This document shows, piece by piece, positions 1 to 7,777 of a stretch of 14,583 nucleotides of DNA; within the stretch, counting starts at the first letter, position 1, and the number at the start of each line of letters is the position of its first letter. A program made the translations under genes and the position numbers. A model generated the notes under the pieces. It was not told the origin of the DNA. It did no database searches and saw only the letters and a program-made list of their open reading frames with translations. This DNA comes from Actinomycetota bacterium (GTDB lineage: Bacteria; Actinomycetota; Acidimicrobiia; Spongiisociales; ZC4RG35), in NCBI GenBank assembly GCA_003242515.1, contig QGUS01000015.1, positions 1 to 14,583 of the forward strand. The letters are read 5' to 3'.

Positions 1-320
1 CGGTCCGTCTGGGCGGCGCGCCCGCCGAGCACGGTGAGTATGTCGGGGTTCTGGTCCTTGATGGCCTTGAGATGGCCGAGGTTGCCGTAGAGACGGTTGT
101 CGGCGTTCTCCCGGACGGTGCAGGTGTTGATGTAGACCACGTCGGCCTCGGAGACGTCCGCGGCCTGGACCATGCCGTCACGCTCGAACAGGCCCGCGAT
201 GCGCTCGGAGTCGTGCTCGTTCATCTGGCACCCGAAGGTGCGTATGAAGTAGCGCTTCCCCTGGCGCGTGGGGCGGCGCTCCTCGCGCCGGCCCGGAACC
301 GGTAGCAGGACTGTGGACAT
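1..320 (-). CDS. miaB: MiaB tRNA methylthiotransferase, N-terminal part (cut by window edge)
   Basis: Radical SAM enzyme that adds the 2-methylthio group to N6-isopentenyl-adenosine 37 of tRNAs reading UNN codons. Only the first 106 residues are in the window, covering most of the N-terminal UPF0004 domain. Visible motifs are RTFGCQMNEHDSER (Cys31), NTCTVRENADNRLYGNL (Cys67) and then VLGGRAAQTD. At the last motif the family normally has GGC(L/M)AQ with the third ligand of the auxiliary 4Fe-4S cluster; here residue 101 is Arg, encoded by CGC at 20-18, one transition away from Cys TGC. The ATG lies 2 bp after the rny stop, so the two genes are almost certainly cotranscribed. A family-like sequence begins only near residue 23, so a short non-conserved lead is present. 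Family assignment is secure. Whether Arg101 is real, and whether the protein is active, cannot be judged here because the radical SAM Cys triad lies outside the window. Confidence 0.93.
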   Translation of the reverse strand, partial: MSTVLLPVPGRREERRPTRQGKRYFIRTFGCQMNEHDSERIAGLFERDGMVQAADVSEADVVYINTCTVRENADNRLYGNLGHLKAIKDQNPDILTVLGGRAAQTD

Positions 321-322
321 CG

Positions 323-1867
323 TCAGCGCGCGTAGTCGGTGGCCCTGAACTCCCGGATCACCGTCACCTGGATCTGACCCGGGTACTGCAGGTCGTCCTC
401 CAGCTTACGGGCGATCTGACGGGACAGATCCCGCGCCTCGAGGTCCGACAGCGCCCCGGGGTCGACGAGCACGCGCACCTCGCGGCCGGCCTGGAGGGCG
501 AAGACCTCCTCCACACCCGGGAACTCCATGGCGATGCCCTCGAGCCGCTCCAGGCGCTTCACGTAGGCCTCCAGCGTCTCCCTGCGGGCGCCGGGACGGG
601 CGGCGGAGACCGCGTCTGCCGCCTGCACCAGCACGGCGAGGACGGTGCGGGGCTCGACCTCGTTGTGGTGCGCCTCGATCCCGTGGACCACCGCCGGGTC
701 CTCCTCGAACCTGCGGGCGATCTCGGCGCCGATGAGGGCGTGCGAGCCCTCCACTTCGTGGGTGACGGCCTTGCCGATGTCGTGGAGCAGTGCGGCCCGC
801 TTCACGGGCGCCGGGTCGACGCCGAGCTCGGCGGCGAGCATGGCGGCGACGTGGGCGGACTCCACCAGGTGGGACAGCACGTTCTGCCCGTACGAGGTCC
901 GGTACCTGAGCCGGCCCATGAGGTTGATCAGCTCGGGGTGCATCCTCGAGAGGCCGACCTCGACGAGCGCCCACTCCCCCGCGTCCCGGATGCTCTGCTC
1001 CACCTCGGCCTTGGCCTTGGCGTTGGCCTCCTCGATGGACGCCGGGTGGATCCGGCCGTCGGCCACCAGCTTCTCCAGGGTGAGCCGGGCGATCTCGCGG
1101 CGGACCGGGTCGAACGACGAGACCGACACCGCTCCGGGGGTGTCGTCGACGATCAGGTTGGTGCCAGTGACCGACTCGAGGTGCCGTATGTTCCGGCCCT
1201 CACGGCCGATGATGCGGCCCTTCATCTCGTCCGACGGAAGGGTCACGACCGACACGGTGGTCTCGGTGACCACCTCGCTGGCGAGACGCTGGATGGCGGT
1301 GGCGAGGATGCGGCGGGCACGACGGTCGGCCTCCTCCCGGGCCTTGATCTCCATGTCCCGCACCAGGATCATCGCCTCGCGGCGGGCCTCGTCCTCCACC
1401 TGGGCGAGCACGGCCGCCTTGGCCTGGGCGACGTCGATGCCGGAGACGCGCTCCAGTTGAGCCCGGGCCTCCTCCTTGAGACGCTCCACCTCCCCGCGGG
1501 CGGCGGTCAGCTCCTTCTCCCGCTCGATGAGCAGCTGCTCCCGCTGGGCGAGGTTGGCGGCCCGCTGTTCGAGGGTCTCCTCACGCTGGACCAGCCGGGA
1601 CTCGAGGTTGGACAGCTCCAGGCGTCGGTGCGCCAGGGCCGCCTCCTCACGCTCCCGGTAGGCCTCCGCCTTGGCCCGGGCCTCCTCCTCGGCGGTCGCC
1701 AGGATGCGGCTGGCCTCCACCCGCGCCAGCGCGACCTTCTCCTCGGCGTTGGCGACCTCCCGCTCGTGGCGGCGGGCGGCGGAGAGCCTGGCCAGCATGT
1801 ACCCGAAGCCAAGGGCGATCAGGGCCACCAGGACGATCAGTCCGAGCACCATTCCGTCGTTTGGCAT
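323..1867 (-). CDS. rny: Ribonuclease Y
   Basis: Membrane-anchored endoribonuclease that starts mRNA decay. The 514-residue protein has the full family layout: an N-terminal membrane helix at about 6-26, a long charged coiled coil at about 30-195, a KH RNA-binding domain with the GREG loop at 221-224 (context KGRIIGREGRNI), and an HD phosphohydrolase domain with LLHDIGKA, metal-binding His362-Asp363. The C-terminal RNase Y-specific region ends in IQVTVIREFRATDYAR. Length is normal for the family. A purine-rich GGAAGGGA lies just before the ATG. The gene sits between recA and miaB, as in Bacillus where rny follows recA; most well-known Actinobacteria rely on RNase E/G instead, so its presence helps place the organism. 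It lies about 240 bp from recA with its own leader and likely promoter. Confidence 0.97.
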   Translation of the reverse strand: MPNDGMVLGLIVLVALIALGFGYMLARLSAARRHEREVANAEEKVALARVEASRILATAEEEARAKAEAYREREEAALAHRRLELSNLESRLVQREETLEQRAANLAQREQLLIEREKELTAARGEVERLKEEARAQLERVSGIDVAQAKAAVLAQVEDEARREAMILVRDMEIKAREEADRRARRILATAIQRLASEVVTETTVSVVTLPSDEMKGRIIGREGRNIRHLESVTGTNLIVDDTPGAVSVSSFDPVRREIARLTLEKLVADGRIHPASIEEANAKAKAEVEQSIRDAGEWALVEVGLSRMHPELINLMGRLRYRTSYGQNVLSHLVESAHVAAMLAAELGVDPAPVKRAALLHDIGKAVTHEVEGSHALIGAEIARRFEEDPAVVHGIEAHHNEVEPRTVLAVLVQAADAVSAARPGARRETLEAYVKRLERLEGIAMEFPGVEEVFALQAGREVRVLVDPGALSDLEARDLSRQIARKLEDDLQYPGQIQVTVIREFRATDYAR

Positions 1868-1900
1868 CGTGGTCCCTTCCGACCGGGCCCGGACGTGTCG

Positions 1901-2053
1901 TCAGATAGAACGGCCGGGCGCGTCACGCCCGGCACACGAAAAGCGTCCACGATGAAGGGCTCTGGTCACCCTCTTCTTGCGGCGCTCTCCTCCTCCACGA
2001 CTTCTCGTACGGTCCCGGTTGCTTGGTTTCAAGAGGTATTTTCGTGTGTCCAC
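1901..2053 (-). other. Possible 50-codon basic leader ORF ahead of rny
   Basis: In the recA-rny gap a reading frame runs from a GTG at 2053 to a TGA at 1903-1901, giving 50 residues that are very rich in Arg and Lys (for example GGGERRKKRVTRALHRGRF). The GTG lies 5 bp after a TAGTAT -10 candidate, the spacing of a leaderless start. The codons are unlike the neighbours, with AGA, CGA, AAA and GGA common, which argues either for a short regulatory leader peptide or for no translation at all. I recognise no family. The RNA could equally act as an untranslated rny leader or small RNA. This is recorded because the stretch is open and well placed, not because coding is shown. Confidence 0.2.
1913..1933 (-). 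promoter_or_regulatory. Hairpin in the rny leader
   Basis: Perfect 8-bp inverted repeat, GCCGGGCG and CGCCCGGC, with a 5-nt loop, 45 bp upstream of the rny ATG. No T-run follows on the minus strand, so it is not a classical terminator. It overlaps the end of the possible leader ORF. It could be a leader structure controlling rny, perhaps by RNase Y acting on its own message, but this is inference. Confidence 0.35.
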
Positions 2054-2058
2054 CTCGA

Positions 2059-2064
2059 ATACTA
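2059..2064 (-). promoter_or_regulatory. Candidate -10 box for rny
   Basis: TAGTAT on the minus strand matches the actinobacterial TANNNT -10 pattern, with a weak -35-like TTCTGA about 16 bp upstream. It lies in the only sizeable gap between recA and rny and would start a transcript of about 185 nt ahead of rny. The call rests on pattern match alone. Confidence 0.3.
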
Positions 2065-2107
2065 GCCCCGGGGGCGCGTCAGAACAGGGGGTGAGTTCGC
2101 GAAAAAC

Positions 2108-3160
<1,053 letters not shown>

Positions 3161-3265
3161 TTCTGGTCCTTCCTGCTCGCTGCCCTCGGGTCTACCCGGT
3201 GACGGTGACAGATTCCGGCCTCGGCTCCCGGGCCAGAGGCTGGTCCTCATCCGTCCGGCGACCCC

Positions 3266-3271
3266 ACCTTA
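3266..3271 (-). promoter_or_regulatory. Candidate recA -10 box
   Basis: TAAGGT on the minus strand fits TANNNT and lies 3 bp downstream of the LexA box, so bound LexA would cover the promoter. It implies a start near 3259 and a leader of about 100 nt before the GTG. No good -35 is visible. Confidence 0.4.
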
Positions 3272-3274
3272 CAC

Positions 3275-3288
3275 CGAACATCTGTTCG
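3275..3288 (-). promoter_or_regulatory. LexA (SOS) operator upstream of recA
   Basis: The sequence CGAACATCTGTTCG on the plus strand is an exact CGAAC-N4-GTTCG SOS box, the LexA operator of Gram-positive bacteria and Actinobacteria. It lies in the thpR-recA gap, 115 bp upstream of the chosen recA start and next to a -10 candidate. LexA repression of recA with relief by DNA damage is the expected control. The half-sites are perfect; no second box was seen in the gap. Confidence 0.88.
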
Positions 3289-3298
3289 TACGCGGTAT

Positions 3299-3841
3299 TT
3301 ACGCGCCGAGAGGGACGGTTTCAAGGGGTTCGTAACTCACGCCGCCCCTGCCGTGCACCGACCGGTACACGATCACCTCGGCGACCTTCCAGCGGGCGGG
3401 CACCGGCTCCCCCAGCAACCCCGTCACGTCCGCCGGCGGGTGGACCCGGGAGAGGGTGAGGTGGGGTCGGAACGGACGGTCCTCGGGCTCCAGGCCCGCG
3501 GCCACCGCGGCCTCCTCGGCGATCTCCGCCAGGAGCCCCAGGCCCTCCTCGCCTTCGGCGACGCCGGCCCACACGACCGTGGCCCGCCTCGGGTTCGGGA
3601 ACGCTCCGACGCCGCCCATGACCACGCGGAACGGTGCCACCTCCGCCAACCCCCCGAGCCCGTGGAGGAACCGCTCGTAGACGACCTCCTCCACCCGGCC
3701 GAGGTAGCGGAGCGTGAGGTGCCAGTTCTCCGGAGGGGTCCTCCTCCCCGGGATGGGCATCTCCGCCGTGGCGTGATGGATGGCGACTACGGCATCCTGG
3801 GACGGCCGGACGGCCGCGAACACGGGGCCTATCGCCACCAC
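3299..3841 (-). CDS. thpR: RNA 2',3'-cyclic phosphodiesterase (LigT/ThpR family)
   Basis: 2H-phosphoesterase family protein. Members open 2',3'-cyclic phosphates on RNA ends and in vitro join certain tRNA halves by 2'-5' bonds. Both catalytic HxTx motifs are present: HLTLRYLG at His41 and HLTLSR at His127. The 180-residue length fits the family. The N-terminal strand GPVFAAVRP matches the usual RLFxAL start, so I chose the GTG at 3841, which overlaps the end of cinA by 13 bp; a GTG at 3823 is the alternative and gives 174 residues. No clear Shine-Dalgarno precedes either, which fits translational coupling to cinA. The position between cinA and recA matches the cinA-ligT-recA operon known in Deinococcus. 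The physiological substrate is unknown. Confidence 0.9.
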   Translation of the reverse strand: MVAIGPVFAAVRPSQDAVVAIHHATAEMPIPGRRTPPENWHLTLRYLGRVEEVVYERFLHGLGGLAEVAPFRVVMGGVGAFPNPRRATVVWAGVAEGEEGLGLLAEIAEEAAVAAGLEPEDRPFRPHLTLSRVHPPADVTGLLGEPVPARWKVAEVIVYRSVHGRGGVSYEPLETVPLGA

Positions 3842-5055
3842 CGGCCGCTCACCGCGAGACGCGTCAGGTGGATGGCCGAGGTGACGGCGAACGACCGGAT
3901 CCGCTCCCGGTCGCCCGCCATCCGCATCTCCCGCACCTTCGTGCCCTCGGGTGTGGACACCCCGATGAAGACGGTCCCGACGGGCTTCTCCGCCGGCTCC
4001 GGGCCGGCCTCGCCCGTCACCGACACCGCCACGTCGGCGCCGAACAGCCTCCGGGCACCCTCGGCCATCTCGGCGGCGGTCTCGGCGTCCACCACCTCGG
4101 AGACGTCGGAGACGCCCAGCACGGCGCCCTTCACCTCGCTCCAGTAGGTGACGGCCCCGCCCTTGACGGTGTCGCTCGCCCCCGGGGCGGCCGTGAGCGC
4201 CGCGGCGACGAGGCCCCCGGTCATCGACTCGGCGGTGGCGATGGTCCACCCCTTCCCCCGGAGCATGTCGAGGAGGATCTTCTCGGCGGTCTGGTCGTCG
4301 GCCCCGAAGACGGCGTCGCGCAGGCGAGCCCGCACCTCGGCCTCCATCGGCTCGATGAGCTCGCGGGCCGTGGCCTCGTCGGGGGCCTTGGCGGTGATCC
4401 GGATCTTGATCTCCCCCGACCCGGCGAGGAAGGCGAGCGACGGGTTCACGGAGCCCACGTAGAGGTCGTCGAGCAGCTCCGCTACCTCGGACTCGGGCTT
4501 CCCCCAGCTGCGGATCACACGGCTGAGGAGCACCGACTCGCCGTGGTCGTTTAGCCGGGGCAGCACCTCGTGGTGGATGAGGTGCTCCATCTCCGCGGGC
4601 ACTCCGGGGACGCAGAAGACCTTCACGCCCCCGTGCTCGAGGTACAGCCCCGGAGCGGTCCCCTTGGGGTTGGGGAGCATGACCGCGCCCTCGGGGTACT
4701 GGGCCTGCCGGAGGTTGGAGGCCGACATGGTCCTCCCCCGGGCCTCGAACCACTTCCGCAGGTGCTCGGCGTACTCGGCCGACTCGAGCATCTGCCGTCC
4801 GGTGGCGGCGCAGAGGGCCTCCCGGGTCAGGTCGTCCTGGGTGGGGCCGATGCCGCCGGTGACGATCACGGCGTCGGCGCGGCTCATCGCCAGCTTCAGC
4901 GTGGCAACGATGCGGTCCAGGTTGTCCCCCACGACCTGCTGGTAATGGGCGTCGTGGCCGGCGGCGGCCAGGGCTGCACCGATCACCGCGGCGTTGGTGT
5001 TGGTGATCTGCCCCAGGAGCAGCTCGGTCCCGACGGCGACCACCTCGACGATCAC
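3829..5055 (-). CDS. cinA: CinA: MoCF-like domain plus NMN amidohydrolase domain
   Basis: 408-residue two-domain protein of normal length. The N-terminal molybdopterin-binding-like (COG1058) half opens VEVVAVGTELLLGQITNTN and carries TGGIGPTQDDLTRE at about 66-79; in other bacteria this half has ADP-ribose pyrophosphatase activity. The C-terminal PncC half, from about 264, has AESMTGG at 275-281 (catalytic Ser277), VTGEAGP at 346-352 and PVGTVFIG, and is expected to deamidate nicotinamide mononucleotide to nicotinate mononucleotide in pyridine nucleotide salvage. The GTG start overlaps the rimO stop by 4 bp (GTGA). NMN is released by NAD-dependent DNA ligase, which gives a rationale for its classical link to recA. 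pgsA, often between rimO and cinA, is absent. Confidence 0.95.
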   Translation of the reverse strand: MIVEVVAVGTELLLGQITNTNAAVIGAALAAAGHDAHYQQVVGDNLDRIVATLKLAMSRADAVIVTGGIGPTQDDLTREALCAATGRQMLESAEYAEHLRKWFEARGRTMSASNLRQAQYPEGAVMLPNPKGTAPGLYLEHGGVKVFCVPGVPAEMEHLIHHEVLPRLNDHGESVLLSRVIRSWGKPESEVAELLDDLYVGSVNPSLAFLAGSGEIKIRITAKAPDEATARELIEPMEAEVRARLRDAVFGADDQTAEKILLDMLRGKGWTIATAESMTGGLVAAALTAAPGASDTVKGGAVTYWSEVKGAVLGVSDVSEVVDAETAAEMAEGARRLFGADVAVSVTGEAGPEPAEKPVGTVFIGVSTPEGTKVREMRMAGDRERIRSFAVTSAIHLTRLAVSGRWWR

Positions 5056-6359
5056 ACGACCACCGCGTCCATGTCGGGCCCGTGGGTGCCCACCAGCCGG
5101 GCCGAGAGCCACTCGCCCGGCGTGCCCCGGTCGAGACGGATGACGCCGTCGATCTCGGGGGCCTGGCGGTGCGAGCGGCCGACGGGCGTGCCGTCCTCCA
5201 CCTGGTCGACCACGACCTCGACGACCCGGCCGATCCACCCGGCGTTGCGCTCGGCGGTGATCTCCTCCTGGATCCCCGAGAGGTACCGGAGCCGCTCCAT
5301 GGCCACCTCCCGGTCCACCTGGTCGGGCATCTCCGCGGCAGGGGTGCCGGACTCGGCCGAGTACGAGAAGAAGCCGGCCCAGTCGAGCCGGGCCTCCTCG
5401 AGGAACGAGGCGAGCTCTTCGACGTCGTCCTCGGTCTCGCCGGGGAAGCCGACGATGAACGACGACCGCAGCGCCGCCTCCGGGTCGAGCTCCCGGATCC
5501 GGGCGATCAGCTCCAGGTGCCGCTCGCCGTCGCCCGGCCGCTTCATCGCCCGGAGCAGGCGGCCGCTGGCGTGCTGCAGGGACAGGTCGAAGTACGAGGC
5601 CACGAGCGGGTTCCGGGTCATCTCCTCCAGCAGCCTCGGCCGGATCTCCCTCGGGTGGAGGTAGAGCAGCCTGAGCGCCTTCAGCCCCTCGATGCCGGAG
5701 AGGTCGGCGAGCAGGTCGGCGAGCGTGCCCGGGGCTCCGATGTCCTTGCCGTACGCGGCGAGGTCCTGGGCCACCAGCACGATCTCCCCCACCCCGGACC
5801 GGACCAGGCCCTCCGCTTCCTGGCGGATCTCGTGGGGACGGCGGGAGCGCTGCCTGCCGCGGATCTTGGGGATGGCGCAGAAGGTGCAGGGCTTGTCGCA
5901 GCCCTCGGCCACCTTGAGGTAGGCGTACGGGAGGCCGGAGGCGGGGCGGCCCACCGCATGGAGGATGTCCATGACCGGGCGGCGGCGGATCTGCACCGGC
6001 TGCCATCCGGTGAGCCGGTCGAGGATTCCCACCAGCTCGCCGTACCGGTCGATCCCGACCACCGCGTCGACCTCCGGGAGGGCCTGCTCCAGCTCCGACC
6101 CGAACCGCTGCGCCATGCAGCCGATCACGATCGAGCGGGAGCCGGGCTTGCGCCGCCCCTCGAGATCGAGGATGGCGTCGACGGACTCGGCCCGCGCCTC
6201 CTCGACGAAGGCGCAGGTGTTGACCATGACCACGTCGGCGTCCTCGGGCGAGCCCGCCAGGGCGTATCCGGCCTCGGCCGCCATCGCCAGGACCTTCTCC
6301 GAGTCGACCTGGTTCTTGGCGCAGCCGAGCGTCTGGAGCCAGATGGTGGGGTTGCTCAC
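5052..6359 (-). CDS. rimO: RimO, ribosomal protein S12 methylthiotransferase
   Basis: Radical SAM methylthiotransferase that modifies the conserved Asp of ribosomal protein S12. The product is 435 residues. The auxiliary 4Fe-4S ligands are all present: LGCAKNQVDSE (Cys13), NTCAF (Cys49) and GCMAQR (Cys81). The radical SAM triad is CDKPCTFC (Cys154, 158, 161). A TRAM-like C-terminal domain follows from about 370. The GTG at 6359 was chosen because the protein then starts just before the conserved WLQTLGCAKN, GGACC lies just upstream, and it overlaps the preceding stop as GTGA. A longer frame to 6470 would overlap the upstream gene by over 100 bp with non-conserved Arg-rich sequence. LGCAKNQ and the lack of a MiaB-type N-terminus separate it from MiaB. 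Confidence 0.95.
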   Translation of the reverse strand: MSNPTIWLQTLGCAKNQVDSEKVLAMAAEAGYALAGSPEDADVVMVNTCAFVEEARAESVDAILDLEGRRKPGSRSIVIGCMAQRFGSELEQALPEVDAVVGIDRYGELVGILDRLTGWQPVQIRRRPVMDILHAVGRPASGLPYAYLKVAEGCDKPCTFCAIPKIRGRQRSRRPHEIRQEAEGLVRSGVGEIVLVAQDLAAYGKDIGAPGTLADLLADLSGIEGLKALRLLYLHPREIRPRLLEEMTRNPLVASYFDLSLQHASGRLLRAMKRPGDGERHLELIARIRELDPEAALRSSFIVGFPGETEDDVEELASFLEEARLDWAGFFSYSAESGTPAAEMPDQVDREVAMERLRYLSGIQEEITAERNAGWIGRVVEVVVDQVEDGTPVGRSHRQAPEIDGVIRLDRGTPGEWLSARLVGTHGPDMDAVVV

Positions 6360-6613
6360 CGGGTCCTCGAGCCCTCCACTACGGCGAACAGCCCCTCGCC
6401 CGCCACGGCGTCGGCCAGCGCGTTCCAGGTGGACTCGCTCACCTCGCCGTCGGCCTCCAGCTCCTGGCACGCCAGGAACACGATGTCGGCCATCGGCCCG
6501 AGACTCGGGTCGAGGTCCACGGCCGCCGAGATGAAGGTGCGGGCCGACGCCGGGTCGTGGCGACCCAGCGCCCTGATCGCCTCCTCAGCCGCCGATCTGG
6601 CCCGCCCTTCCAC
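6356..6613 (-). CDS. Small hypothetical protein upstream of rimO
   Basis: 85-residue acidic, helix-rich protein starting at a GTG 3 bp after the stop of the dehydrogenase-like gene and ending in a GTGA overlap with rimO. No membrane helix, signal peptide or Cys motif is visible. The pattern AIRALGRHDPASARTFISAA followed by helices around FLACQELEADG resembles a short helical-repeat (TPR-like) fold, but I do not recognise a family. The tight fit on both sides and GC-rich third positions like its neighbours support real coding. A role linked to rimO or the dehydrogenase is possible but not shown. Confidence 0.7.
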   Translation of the reverse strand: MEGRARSAAEEAIRALGRHDPASARTFISAAVDLDPSLGPMADIVFLACQELEADGEVSESTWNALADAVAGEGLFAVVEGSRTR

Positions 6614-6616
6614 GCT

Positions 6617-7672
6617 TCAGATCTCGGTGAACAGGTACCGCCGCAGGATGTTGATGCGGTCCTCGACCGTCGACGGGTCGAGGTACCAGAGCACCGCGGC
6701 GATGGTCGACAGCAGGGGGTTGCCGTCCTGCGGGGTGAAGCTGAACCCGACGATCTCGTTGCCGTTGCGCACCGCCAGCGAGTCCAGGGCCACGACGGCC
6801 TGGCTGAGGATGCGCCCGTACCAGCCGTGGTCGCGGCCGAAGCTGAACACCTGGTTCGCCGACTTCTTGTGGGTGACGGCGATCCGGGTGTTGGCGGCGA
6901 GCCGCTCCTTGACCTCGTCCAGGGTGATCTCCCGGTCGAGGGTCAGGGAGAAGTGGAGAGAGTGCATGTACTGCGTGTTCAGCTTGACGGCCGACGAGTA
7001 CAGGTTGAGGTCGTAGCCCAGCGTGGCGAACAGGTCGTGCGCGTCACGGGCGTGGTGCGTGCCGAACCGCTCGTCGCCGTGAGAGCCGACCGTCGGGCTG
7101 GCGACGTAGCCGCCGTCCTGGGAGATGTCGTTGGCGCGGCGCATGCAGAGGAACCGGCCGTCGACCAGGTGGTTGGTCCCGTCCGGGTCCATCGCCAGCG
7201 CCTTGATGAGGACGGCGATGTTGTGCGTGTTGCAGGAGACGACCTGGATGTACCGGTCGTGACCGGCCACGAGCGCCTCGTCGTTGACGCCGCGGGCGTA
7301 CATCTTCCCGAAGCCGTACTCCGACCCCTGGGCGAGGAAGCCGATCGGCCCCTTCGCCCGCTCGTACATCTCGTCCTTGTTCTGGTTGCCGACGGGGGTG
7401 CAGTCGATGACGACCGTGGCCCGCTCGATGGCCTCCATGGCCTCGTACTTGGGCGAGTGACCGAGCTCCTCGAAGGTGGCGCGACGGTTCTCGTCGACGG
7501 CGAGGGCGGCGCCGCGACGGACGAGGTCGTTCACCTTGGCCCGCTCCGTGACCAGCGGGGTCCGCTTGTGGAAGGTGACCTCGTCGATCCCGAAATGCTC
7601 CTTGTTGTCGGCGAGGAGGCCGATGAGGGGCTCTCCGATCGTCCCGGTGCCGACGACATGGACAATCTTCAT
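6617..7672 (-). CDS. Archaeal-type (type II) GAPDH-like NAD(P)-dependent dehydrogenase
   Basis: 351-residue protein. It opens with a Rossmann nucleotide-binding motif, GTGTIG at 8-13, then VIDCTPVG at 88-95, a GFLAQGSEYG stretch matching the archaeal FQGGE region, and VVSCNTHN with the presumed catalytic Cys147. Histidines at 198, 206 and 207 are candidates for the catalytic base. The C-terminal half has LHFSLTLDREITLDEVKERLAANTRI-like sequence (about 239-264), close in pattern to archaeal GAPDH. Bacterial type I GAPDH motifs (SCTTN) are absent. Start ATG 7672 has GGGAG 7 nt upstream. It heads the minus-strand block leading to rimO. The family is fairly clear; the substrate is not. It may be a true glycolytic GAPDH or a relative acting on another phosphorylated or unphosphorylated aldehyde. 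Confidence 0.65.
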   Translation of the reverse strand: MKIVHVVGTGTIGEPLIGLLADNKEHFGIDEVTFHKRTPLVTERAKVNDLVRRGAALAVDENRRATFEELGHSPKYEAMEAIERATVVIDCTPVGNQNKDEMYERAKGPIGFLAQGSEYGFGKMYARGVNDEALVAGHDRYIQVVSCNTHNIAVLIKALAMDPDGTNHLVDGRFLCMRRANDISQDGGYVASPTVGSHGDERFGTHHARDAHDLFATLGYDLNLYSSAVKLNTQYMHSLHFSLTLDREITLDEVKERLAANTRIAVTHKKSANQVFSFGRDHGWYGRILSQAVVALDSLAVRNGNEIVGFSFTPQDGNPLLSTIAAVLWYLDPSTVEDRINILRRYLFTEI

Positions 7673-7703
7673 CTCACTCTCCCGGTTCGAGCTTGCGGCC
7701 ACC

Positions 7704-7709
7704 AGCCTA
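7704..7709 (-). promoter_or_regulatory. Candidate -10 box for the GAPDH-like gene and rimO block
   Basis: TAGGCT on the minus strand fits TANNNT and would start RNA near 7697, giving a leader of about 25 nt with a Shine-Dalgarno before the ATG at 7672. No good -35 is seen. Support is pattern and position only. Confidence 0.3.
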
Positions 7710-7733
7710 CATGCGCCGCCGCGAAGCGATTCC

Positions 7734-7751
7734 CGGGAGGCTGGCCTCCCG
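7734..7751. promoter_or_regulatory. 18-bp palindrome between divergent genes, probable operator
   Basis: CGGGAGGC-TG-GCCTCCCG has 8-bp perfect arms around a 2-bp centre, in the 105-bp gap between the divergent GAPDH-like and GNAT genes. A 2-nt loop is too tight for a stable hairpin with full arms, so a dimeric DNA-binding protein site is more likely than a terminator. It covers the expected -35 position (about 7740-7745) of the plus-strand promoter. The regulator is unknown. Confidence 0.5.
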
Positions 7752-7762
7752 CCCCCCGGCCG

Positions 7763-7768
7763 TACAAT
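7763..7768 (+). promoter_or_regulatory. -10 box for a leaderless GNAT-hydrolase transcript
   Basis: TACAAT matches TANNNT and ends 9 bp before the ATG at 7778. With the usual 6-9 bp to the start point, transcription would begin at or within 2-3 bases of the ATG, and no Shine-Dalgarno sits between, so a leaderless mRNA is expected. The -35 region is not consensus and lies within the palindrome. Confidence 0.55.
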
Positions 7769-7777
7769 CGCCCGCCG

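Noticed and set aside
665..2065. Long plus-strand open frames opposite rny and many other genes
   Set aside because: They lie antisense to genes with clear protein families and are expected in high-GC DNA because stop codons are rare; their sequences are low-complexity.
3161..3250. Thirty-residue N-terminal extension of RecA from ATG 3250
   Set aside because: The stretch has no RecA counterpart, and GTG 3160 has an ideal AGGAAGG and the expected N-terminus.
3842..4753. Extension of the ThpR reading frame upstream to 4753 (484 residues)
   Set aside because: The extra residues are a frame-shifted shadow of cinA, full of Arg, Pro and Gly with no family match; ThpR proteins start where the strand GPVFAAV begins.
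6360..6470. Longer RimO start at 6470
   Set aside because: It would overlap the small upstream gene by over 100 bp with Arg/Gly-rich sequence unlike RimO; the GTGA start at 6359 fits better.
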